A stretch of DNA of 22,091 bases from a virus. Every line of letters starts with the position of its first letter. Position 1 is the stretch's first letter. Positions 16,048 to 22,091 of this stretch are shown here, piece by piece. The translations under genes and the position numbers were made by a program. The notes under the pieces were generated by a model, which did no database searches, was not told the origin of the DNA, and saw only the letters and a program-made list of their open reading frames with translations. The stretch spans positions 1-22,091 of IMG/VR virus record IMGVR_UViG_3300035660_000814; one strand, 5' to 3'.

Positions 16048-17030
16048 GCAACCTTGAGGATCCAGTGACGACGACGATTCGTCTTCTTAACCAGAACATG
16101 CGCGTTGTCAAGAATGATGATTCGATTGCTAGCGTGTACGTAAGCCAGCAGTGGTATGACCGCGAACTCTTCAAGAATTATGATGGCCAAGTAACCGTGG
16201 GCCTGAGTCAGAGCGAGGATCACAAAATCGACTTAAGCGGCAAGATACGTCAGCGACAAGGCAGGCTTGCCGTGAATGTGTGGGCTACAGACAAGGTTGG
16301 GAGTTCAGACACGGGCAGAAGCATGCGGCAGAAGATTGTGGAAGAGATAAACCGTGTTGTGCGGCAGAACATGAAAGTTCCCAATCAGACCCTTTATGAT
16401 TTTGTAGGACTCGGATATCCCTCTGGGGATCCGCACAAGGCTTTTCAAGCTGCAGGTGTAAGCGAGTTTGCTCCGGGCAACGCGGCCTGGATTGAGCTTT
16501 CAAGTACGAATTACCAGAAAATTTGGACTGCAGATTCCATAGATTATAGCAAGAGCACATCAGTCAACCTTCAATACGGTATGATGCTTTTCCGCTTCAA
16601 AGTAGCCAGCAAGGCGCAGACGGTCCTGAAAATTGTCTTAAGTTTTGTGGGTTACGGAACCGCTCCCGGAGGGAACGGTGGCACGATTGAGGTGTGGAAT
16701 CAGGTGGCCTCTGCCTGGCAAAACGCTGCCACCGGATCCGGAGGCGCAAATGAAGCTATCATTATCACATTGACTTCAAACTTGACGAATTACATTGACG
16801 CGAACGGATACGTTTGGTTGTTGGCGAGAACGACAAACTCGAGCAATGGGTCCTCTGCGGCCGTGCTCTACTGTGATTATGTTGGCTGCACAGTTACCGT
16901 TAACGGTATCACGTACTTGGACGTCGTGGCCTTTCGTGATAGGGACAAGGTTGACGTGAAACCGTTCATTTTCAGGACAGAGTTTGTTCTGAAGTCATGG
17001 TCCTTCGAGGACATTGGAGGCATATTCTAA
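16044..17030 (+). CDS. tail terminator protein with inserted beta-sandwich
   Basis: A 328-residue protein that begins like a tail completion/terminator subunit, the ring that ends the tail tube and binds the head: DPVTTTIRLLNQNM, VYVSQQWYD, QVTVGLSQSEDHKIDLSGKIRQRQGRLAVNVWA, MRQKIVEEINRVVRQN. The family is normally 120-160 residues. At about residue 115 it is interrupted by some 165 residues rich in Ser, Thr, Gly and Trp, predicted beta (FRFKVASKAQTVLKIVLSF, TIEVWNQVASAWQNA, ANGYVWLLARTT). The terminator then resumes from about 290 with DVVAFRDRDKVDV and the C-terminal FVLKSWSF strand. The insert resembles carbohydrate-binding jelly rolls. It overlaps the stopper stop codon by 4 bases. Confidence 0.7.
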   Translation: MSNLEDPVTTTIRLLNQNMRVVKNDDSIASVYVSQQWYDRELFKNYDGQVTVGLSQSEDHKIDLSGKIRQRQGRLAVNVWATDKVGSSDTGRSMRQKIVEEINRVVRQNMKVPNQTLYDFVGLGYPSGDPHKAFQAAGVSEFAPGNAAWIELSSTNYQKIWTADSIDYSKSTSVNLQYGMMLFRFKVASKAQTVLKIVLSFVGYGTAPGGNGGTIEVWNQVASAWQNAATGSGGANEAIIITLTSNLTNYIDANGYVWLLARTTNSSNGSSAAVLYCDYVGCTVTVNGITYLDVVAFRDRDKVDVKPFIFRTEFVLKSWSFEDIGGIF

Positions 17031-17043
17031 AAGGTGATCAAGT

Positions 17044-17919
17044 ATGAGTGTTGAAACGTACGGTGCGCATGAATCGCGAATCTATTTTGTGGCAGAAACT
17101 GTGTATAGCGAGACGCCTGCTAATCCTGCATTCCTTGGAATAAACACGGAAGGCATGGAGCCGAAAGTAGATCCTGGATTGATAAAAACGATGGGTATTG
17201 GTAGCAGAGACCTTCAAAGTCTAAATGCTGGACTGGAGAAAGTAACGTTGAAAGTTCCCAGTGCCCTATCGAGTGTTTCGCCTATTAGTTTCATACAGCA
17301 TGTTCAAACGCTCAGCAGCTTAAGCGTTCAAATCCTCTATTACAAAGGCTTGTGGTCAAATCCATCGGACATTCTTAGCTTTCTTTTGACTGGTTGCAAG
17401 ATTGACAAGCTGAGCGTTGAATGTCACCTGGAAGATGTGATAAAAGCAAATGTTGAATTGATAGGACGAAATATTGGATATGGAACTTCTTTGATCACAG
17501 GTGCAACATACGGTGACTTTTCTGGCGCAGTTCCGTTCAACAACTCTTATGTGCAGAAGGGTGTTCCCTCAGGCGGAAGCGGTGTGACCTTAACTGATGT
17601 GACTGATTGGAAATTCGATGTTGAGAATAACCTGAAACCTGTTGGAGTGATTCAAAGCGGTGGCACTGCATTATGGCTAAAATATTTGCGTGAAAGAAAT
17701 CGTAAGCTTGAGGGCGAGTTGACTATGGAGTTTGAGAGCAACTCCGAGCTTGTGGATATCTTGAATGATACTGAGTTCAGTCTGCTTTTCGGCCTTGGAA
17801 GCACAAACACGGCCTTGTTCAAGCATTGCAAGTGGGAAGATTGGGACTTGCCGAACAAGAAAGAGGACCTTGTGAGCGTGAAGGCGAAGTTTGTTGCTCG
17901 AGATCTCTGGATAAGCTAG
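17044..17919 (+). CDS. major tail tube protein
   Basis: The 291-residue subunit that polymerises into the tail tube. A textbook GGTGATC site lies 5 bases upstream of ATG 17044. Beta-rich segments such as ESRIYFVAETVYSETPA, LEKVTLKVPSAL, VECHLEDVIKANVELIGRN, RKLEGELTMEFESNSEL and the final KEDLVSVKAKFVARDLWI match the tail-tube fold with its hairpin. Position between the tail terminator and the tail assembly chaperones is standard for siphoviruses. The host and the tube size cannot be told from this. Confidence 0.85.
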   Translation: MSVETYGAHESRIYFVAETVYSETPANPAFLGINTEGMEPKVDPGLIKTMGIGSRDLQSLNAGLEKVTLKVPSALSSVSPISFIQHVQTLSSLSVQILYYKGLWSNPSDILSFLLTGCKIDKLSVECHLEDVIKANVELIGRNIGYGTSLITGATYGDFSGAVPFNNSYVQKGVPSGGSGVTLTDVTDWKFDVENNLKPVGVIQSGGTALWLKYLRERNRKLEGELTMEFESNSELVDILNDTEFSLLFGLGSTNTALFKHCKWEDWDLPNKKEDLVSVKAKFVARDLWIS

Positions 17920-17930
17920 GAGGCCGGGGA

Positions 17931-18137
17931 ATGGCTGAAGTTAAGATTTTGGAGAATTGGGGCCGGGAGGCAGAGCTGCGCAAGAAGTGGATGAAAATAT
18001 GGGATAGACTTGGGGCTCGGATCCTGAAGTTTCCAAAGTGGATGCAAGTAATCATTCTTGAAGACGTGAACACGGCAATCGAAAACCGCGTAGCAACTAT
18101 GGAGATGATCAATCATGCGAAAGGAAGAAGAGTTTGA
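17931..18137 (+). CDS. 68-residue helical protein between tail tube and chaperones
   Basis: ATG 17931 has a strong AGGAGG site that also covers the tail tube stop. The protein is basic, helical and Trp-rich (RKKWMKIWDRLGARILKFPKWMQVIILEDVNTAIENRV). Its end overlaps the next gene by 23 bases. By position it may help tail tube assembly or be part of the chaperone set. I do not recognise the family. Confidence 0.7.
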   Translation: MAEVKILENWGREAELRKKWMKIWDRLGARILKFPKWMQVIILEDVNTAIENRVATMEMINHAKGRRV

Positions 18138-18471
18138 TGTCGACGAGAGCTATGGCCAAGAATACAGAGGCCACTACGTTGCAAGGCAACTTCCCTGGGC
18201 GGTGCGTAAAGAGATTATCGAGAAGTACACGCAGTACAATCATCAAACAGGACAAGTTCTGAATATAAACCATACTGCAATCCAGGCAGAGTTTGTTTTG
18301 GCAAGCCTGAAGCAGCCAGGTAAAGGATTAGGCACCGCTAACCCTATTACTCTTGAGAAGCTTCTGAGTCGGGACATTGACACTTGCGTTCCGCCTGAAC
18401 TTGCCGAGCTCCTTGAGAAAAAAGTCAACAGTGTTATCAACCTGTCGGTTGAGGAAAGAAAAAACTCCTGA
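18115..18471 (+). CDS. tail assembly chaperone, gpG-like
   Basis: A 118-residue protein whose middle (PWAVRKEIIEKYTQYN, INHTAIQAEFVLASLK) and acidic helical end (CVPPELAELLEKKVNSVINL) fit tail assembly chaperones, which hold the tape measure protein during tail growth. Its last codons contain the slippery heptamer A AAA AAC at 18459-18465. A -1 shift there leads into the next frame and would make a longer gpGT-type protein of about 188 residues. The zero-frame product ends two codons later, at TGA 18469. Lies between tail tube and tape measure genes, as expected. Confidence 0.8.
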   Translation: MRKEEEFDVDESYGQEYRGHYVARQLPWAVRKEIIEKYTQYNHQTGQVLNINHTAIQAEFVLASLKQPGKGLGTANPITLEKLLSRDIDTCVPPELAELLEKKVNSVINLSVEERKNS

Positions 18472-18505
18472 GGGCGATGAGACGCGGAAGACCGCATCCA
18501 GCCCT
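18459..18505 (+). promoter_or_regulatory. programmed -1 ribosomal frameshift signal
   Basis: The heptamer A AAA AAC (18459-18465) is in the correct phase for -1 slippage (AGA AAA AAC in the zero frame). Five bases downstream, AGGGC (18471-18475) can pair with GCCCT (18501-18505). Inside that loop GCGG (18484-18487) and CCGC (18492-18495) form a tight hairpin. After slipping, reading continues CTC CTG AGG GCG ATG into the frame of the next gene without a stop. Phase, spacing and the location in the chaperone gene all match the known gpG/gpGT arrangement. The pairing has not been computed thermodynamically. Confidence 0.72.
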
Positions 18506-18680
18506 GACAGATTATCGCTTGTGCAAAGAGTTCGGATGGACAGTCGAAGAGTTAGAGCAGCAACCTAGTAAGAAGATACAGGAATTTCTGATAATTCTTG
18601 CAGAGATTGACCGGCAGACTCAACAGGAAATTGACAAGGCCAAGAGAGAATCTGGTTCTCAAAGGGGCTTCCGTGGATGA
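18477..18680 (+). CDS. tail assembly chaperone extension (gpT-like), reached by -1 frameshift
   Basis: 67 codons in the -1 frame of the gpG-like gene. Written from ATG 18477, but probably made mainly as the C-terminal part of a frameshift fusion entering at 18465. Content is helical: PALTDYRLCKEFGWTVEELEQQPSKKIQEFLIILAEIDRQTQQEIDKAK. The core FGWTVEELEQQPSKKIQEF is typical of T-domain proteins that contact the tape measure. The GAGGG before the ATG is only 3-4 bases away and lies in the predicted stem, so independent initiation looks poor. Overlaps the next gene by 4 bases (ATGA). Confidence 0.75.
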   Translation: MRRGRPHPALTDYRLCKEFGWTVEELEQQPSKKIQEFLIILAEIDRQTQQEIDKAKRESGSQRGFRG

Positions 18681-19051
18681 CCGTACAGTTTCGGGTTGAA
18701 GTTGGCGGCATTGAAGATTTTGCTGAGAGAATGCGTCGACTGGATGATGCGACGCAGAAGTATGTGCAGGACGCGTTGAATCAGACTGGCCGGCTTGTTA
18801 TACGAAGGGCTCAGGAGCTTGCACCAATTCGTACCGGACGGTTGATTTCAAGCATATACTCACAGATAATTTACAAGTGGGTCGTCAAGGTCGCGTGCAT
18901 GGTACCATACGCAATCTTTCAAGAGCTTGGAACGCGGTACATTCAGGCACGGTATTTCTTGACGCGAGCTCTGAGCGAGAATGCCATGAATTTTCTTTCG
19001 ATTGTTGCTGCCGCGTTGCAGTACGCAACTGAGGAAGCTTCCTCGGAATAG
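18677..19051 (+). CDS. HK97 gp10-like tail/neck protein
   Basis: A 124-residue protein with the signature of the HK97 gp10-like family: an N-terminal helix pair (IEDFAERMRRLDDATQKYVQDALNQTGRLVIRRAQ), then LAPIRTGRLISSI, then VPYAIFQELGTRYIQARYFLTRALSEN. In most siphoviruses this gene lies among the neck genes, before the tail terminator. Here it follows the tail chaperones, immediately before the tape measure. Role is head-tail joining or tail completion; its place here is atypical. Start and previous stop overlap. Confidence 0.8.
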   Translation: MTVQFRVEVGGIEDFAERMRRLDDATQKYVQDALNQTGRLVIRRAQELAPIRTGRLISSIYSQIIYKWVVKVACMVPYAIFQELGTRYIQARYFLTRALSENAMNFLSIVAAALQYATEEASSE

Positions 19052-19097
19052 GCCGAAGTAGTACCAAAGTAGTGTCAAGGTAGGAGTCTCGGTTTTC

Positions 19098-19865
19098 ATG
19101 AGCAATATGGGTGAATTGGGTGTAACTATCAAGGCGGTTAATGAGGCTACGCCTGAGTTTGAAGCGATCAGTGGTGACGCTGCAAGGATGGGTGACAATA
19201 TCGCTTCTGTGGGTGCCAGTGCTGTTGGCTCCTTCAGCCAGGTTGGGGTTGCCGCGACAGAGATGTGCGCAGACGTCCGCGTTGCAGGTGAGAGCTTCAC
19301 GGATATGGGCACGCATGTTGAGGCTTGTGAAGTGAGCTTACGCACGGTTGCAGGCGGCATCAGGAATTTTGCTATGATGGGTTCAGAGATCACAATGCTG
19401 GCTAATGATTTCGGGCTCGTGGATAAAGAAACAAACAAGTACCTGCGCACGGTCATGACCATGATAATGGTTGTATCCACAGCCGCTCGAATGTACAGCT
19501 TCCTATCAGTCATGACAACAGGGCACACGGCCGCGATTGCGATTGAAGGCACGGCAACAACGGCTACTACCGGAGCGATTAGCCTTTCAGCAGTTGCCCA
19601 CAATATTTATGCTGCCGCCTGCAACTTTGCTACGGCCTGCCAGAACGCTTTAAACATTAGCCATGCAACCTTTCTGGCCTTGACAGGTGTGGGAATCGGG
19701 GTTATCATTGCCGCTGCTGCTGCGGTCTCTATTTTTGCAAGTCAAATGAACGCTGCGACTGCAAGCGTCAATAATTACAATGATGCAGCGAGCAAAATTC
19801 CAAAAGTGACCAAGGGTATTCAACGTGCTCAGGAACAGAATATGCTCCGGCGTGGTGTTGAATGA
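19098..19865 (+). CDS. short tail tape measure protein
   Basis: A 255-residue protein with a typical tape measure opening (LGVTIKAVNEATPEFEAISGDAARMGDNI). Ala/Gly/Met-rich helices follow, with two hydrophobic segments (about residues 115-145 and 197-222, the latter GVGIGVIIAAAAAVSIFA). Tape measure proteins set tail length and may form the channel for DNA entry through the membrane. This one is very short; many siphoviral ones exceed 600 residues. The frame is intact and ends in an ATGA overlap with the hub gene, so truncation by frameshift is not evident. GGAG lies 12 bases upstream of ATG 19098. Confidence 0.75.
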   Translation: MSNMGELGVTIKAVNEATPEFEAISGDAARMGDNIASVGASAVGSFSQVGVAATEMCADVRVAGESFTDMGTHVEACEVSLRTVAGGIRNFAMMGSEITMLANDFGLVDKETNKYLRTVMTMIMVVSTAARMYSFLSVMTTGHTAAIAIEGTATTATTGAISLSAVAHNIYAAACNFATACQNALNISHATFLALTGVGIGVIIAAAAAVSIFASQMNAATASVNNYNDAASKIPKVTKGIQRAQEQNMLRRGVE

Positions 19866-22091
19866 GTATCGGGAGCGTCGGGATCCCGCAGGTTGCTGTT
19901 GTCTTAGGCACGGTTACGCCCCCTCAAGGCGATGTTATCGACCTTAGGATACATCTTGGCTGCACAAAGGAAGTCAGCAGCTTCGAACTGACCTTGCAAA
20001 ACTGGAACAAGAAGTACAGTCCTGGCGGACAAACTCCGATCATTGTACCATCTAATGGTAGCATCTACATCGGCAGAGGAACGAATGTACCGCAAATCAT
20101 TACTTGCAAGGTTGAAAACATCGAGTACGAGGAACCCTCGGTTGACGAGCACTATCTCAAGGTCACGGGCAGATGTTGCGGCGAACGCCTTTTTGGCCGG
20201 GTTGTAAGCAAGACGTACACGAACCAGAAGGGTGAAGCAGTAGTCAAAGACTTGATGGACAGTTATGCAGGTCTCAGCCATAGTAGAAACGGCGTTGAAC
20301 TTATCGAAGATACAAGCACCACCTACACGGAGCTTGACTATGACAACACTACACTTTGGGATATTCTCAAGTACATTGCTGAAACCGCTGATCTCAACGG
20401 TGCTATCGGCTTCGACTTTCGCGTGGTGCCTGATGGCAAGTTCGAGTTTTTCCCCTTAAACAGTAAAGCTGGGAGCGTATCTCTCGTAAACATTCCAGAG
20501 GTTACGGGCTATAAGAAAGACATCACCCGGGTGCGCAATAAGATATACGTTTTCGGCGCCGCAGAGAAAGTCTATCCTGCAAGCATGGATTTATGGACTG
20601 AAGATACAACGGGTTGGAGCTGCGATTCAGGTGAGGCCCTCAGCGCAGATGGCACAAACAAGGTTTACGGCAACTACAGCGTGTATGTTCAAGGCGTGAG
20701 CACTTGGCCATATCCCACGGCCCGTATGAGACTTGCCCTGCAAAGTGGTGTTGAGTGTGGTGGCCATAATGGTTTTCAGCAGCTGAACTATGCGCTACGC
20801 AAAACTGGTCAGTGCATAGGCGGAAACTATTGGTTCACAGATTTTTATGTCCGCTTAATGACGGATCCTAATAACTATTTTGAAAAGCACTATGCAATCG
20901 CTGATGCTGACCAGCAGGACACGCGTTGGGCCTATTTTACAGATCGCCTTGGCACAGCCTATGAAACGCAGAACAGTAATGAGCCTTACTGGATTCCGCA
21001 GGGTAATCCGGACTGGAGAAACATAAACTACATAGAATTTGCGGGACAGGGCGTTTGCGGTCCATATCAGACGAACGGCTGGATCGCTATGAATGTTGAC
21101 AAGCTTTTCTTTGACAAGGGCCGTTTTTCGGCTGTTGAACAAGTAGCTGGCGATGAACTGCGCGAACTCTCAGAAACTGATGAAGAGCTTGTAACTGATG
21201 GCGAATGTGACCTACGCGCGAAAAGTCTGCTAGCGTACTATAAGGATGCCGCGGAGTCTCTAACTGTCAAAAGCACAATCCTTGATTATGGTAGCACGCC
21301 GATTCTTCCAGGCGACACTGTGCACATTACTTTTCCGAACGAGAATGTTGACGGCGACTACCGCGTTGACACTGTAGAGTATTACGTTGACGGCAAAGAA
21401 CAGACGCTTGAAGTGACTTTTGAACTTGGAAAAGTCTCCCCGCAACTCGCTGATTATCTCTACGGCATGAGATCTAAAACAATCAACGTTGAAAAGCTTG
21501 CTAGGACAAAGGCTGGAGTGGGCCAGTTCACAACAGGATCACTAAGCGGCGGTGGCCTTGGCAATCACCATGTTGGCCATGAAGTGGGCGACGTTAACGG
21601 CGTTCAATACAGCAGTCCAGCAGTAGGAGGCTGGGATCCGCTCACAGGCTGGATCGCGCCAAATTTTATAGGACCTCTTAATGATGTGGCAGCAGTCACG
21701 ACGTTCCGAACTAAGAACAAGAGCGGCTCGCAACTTGTTGATCATCAGCTACAACCTTCTGACAATGAGCATGGTATTTTCGGTTGTGAATCTTACCACT
21801 GGAATGAAATCCACGGCAAACTATTAACTTTGTATCATGGCCTGGGTTCGCCATATGGTCAGTTGCACATAAAGAATCAAGGTGATGCTAACCCGCTGGC
21901 ATCTTTACTTGAAGACCGTCTTCAGTTCGGTTCAGGTGGGACTGCTGCTCTTGACACTTGGCTGCGCAGACTAGCATCTGGAGAGTTTGAAGTCAAGAAT
22001 GATCTTGTACCTACAGGAGACAATGCAGGAAAGATTGGCCACGGTGGCGACTCGCCACGACGTTGGAGCGAGATCCACGCAATAGACCTTT
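19862..22091 (+). CDS. tail hub / fibre protein with inserted jelly-roll (3' end off the right edge)
   Basis: At least 743 residues, with no stop before the window ends. Residues 1-240 (VIDLRIHLGCTKEVSSFELTLQNWN, DILKYIAETADLNGAIGFDF, VRNKIYVFG) and 421-560 (LAYYKDAAESLTVKSTI, ILPGDTVHITFP, QTLEVTFELGK) look like the gp27-like baseplate/tail hub. Between them, about 240-421 form a Trp/Tyr-rich beta-sandwich (WTEDTTGWSC, YGNYSVYVQG, YWFTDFYVRL, WIAMNVDKLFF), like a carbohydrate-binding module. From 560 onward lie Gly-rich fibre repeats, including two GxxxxxxWxEIH motifs (about 21764 and 22020), as in phage fibres. Translationally coupled to the tape measure gene. Probable receptor-binding tip. 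Confidence 0.75.
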   Translation, partial: MSIGSVGIPQVAVVLGTVTPPQGDVIDLRIHLGCTKEVSSFELTLQNWNKKYSPGGQTPIIVPSNGSIYIGRGTNVPQIITCKVENIEYEEPSVDEHYLKVTGRCCGERLFGRVVSKTYTNQKGEAVVKDLMDSYAGLSHSRNGVELIEDTSTTYTELDYDNTTLWDILKYIAETADLNGAIGFDFRVVPDGKFEFFPLNSKAGSVSLVNIPEVTGYKKDITRVRNKIYVFGAAEKVYPASMDLWTEDTTGWSCDSGEALSADGTNKVYGNYSVYVQGVSTWPYPTARMRLALQSGVECGGHNGFQQLNYALRKTGQCIGGNYWFTDFYVRLMTDPNNYFEKHYAIADADQQDTRWAYFTDRLGTAYETQNSNEPYWIPQGNPDWRNINYIEFAGQGVCGPYQTNGWIAMNVDKLFFDKGRFSAVEQVAGDELRELSETDEELVTDGECDLRAKSLLAYYKDAAESLTVKSTILDYGSTPILPGDTVHITFPNENVDGDYRVDTVEYYVDGKEQTLEVTFELGKVSPQLADYLYGMRSKTINVEKLARTKAGVGQFTTGSLSGGGLGNHHVGHEVGDVNGVQYSSPAVGGWDPLTGWIAPNFIGPLNDVAAVTTFRTKNKSGSQLVDHQLQPSDNEHGIFGCESYHWNEIHGKLLTLYHGLGSPYGQLHIKNQGDANPLASLLEDRLQFGSGGTAALDTWLRRLASGEFEVKNDLVPTGDNAGKIGHGGDSPRRWSEIHAIDL

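Noticed and set aside
17826-17930. N-terminal extension of the 68-residue helical protein
   Set aside because: Overlaps the tail tube coding end; ATG 17931 has a strong AGGAGG site.
18860-19603. 247-codon minus-strand frame
   Set aside because: Antisense to the gp10-like and tape measure genes, Ala/Thr/Val-rich, no ribosome binding site or domain; a shadow of the Ala-rich coding strand.
1-22091. Search by eye for CRISPR array, tRNA, rRNA, integrase, transposase and attachment sites
   Set aside because: Nothing convincing was seen; the tandem repeats at 3952-3999 have no spacers, so they are not CRISPR.

Overview
The window looks like most of the late (packaging, head and tail) module of a tailed double-stranded DNA virus of the Caudoviricetes type, probably infecting an archaeon. 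It may be a free viral genome or a provirus. Signs pointing to archaea are T-rich tracts without hairpins after the capsid and surface-protein genes, TATA-like boxes, GGTGA-type ribosome binding sites, frequent TTG/GTG starts, and a membrane-anchored protein packed with N-glycosylation sequons. I cannot name the host; an uncultured mesophilic archaeal lineage is only a guess. No integrase, tRNA, attachment site, rRNA or CRISPR array was seen.

Left part (1-3574, minus strand): the first 1,191 codons of a very large SNF2-type helicase with a DUF3883 nuclease-like domain. It continues beyond the left edge. It could be a host or defence gene beside a provirus, or a virus gene transcribed opposite to the late module. 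Between it and the late genes lie about 500 bp containing a 17-bp palindrome, a possible 52-residue membrane protein and four 12-bp tandem repeats.

Right part (4077-22091, all plus strand): a nearly continuous operon in virion-assembly order. It runs: small unknown protein, small and large terminase, a membrane protein, portal, two small proteins, prohead protease fused to a scaffold, decoration protein and HK97-type major capsid protein. Next come a surface-type polysaccharide deacetylase/fibre protein set off by T-rich tracts, then the head-tail adaptor, two mini-proteins, stopper, tail terminator and tail tube. The module ends with a small helical protein, frameshifted tail assembly chaperones, a gp10-like protein, a short tape measure protein and a tail hub/fibre that runs off the right edge.

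The most unusual feature is that successive neck and tail proteins each carry an extra domain not expected in their families. The adaptor has a lectin-like beta domain. The stopper carries a complete alpha/alpha-toroid enzyme-like domain. The tail terminator and the tail hub each have an inserted beta-sandwich. With the adjacent deacetylase-like protein, this suggests a virion built to bind or process surface glycans. The second standout is a well-formed -1 frameshift signal (A AAA AAC plus a downstream stem) in the tail chaperone gene.
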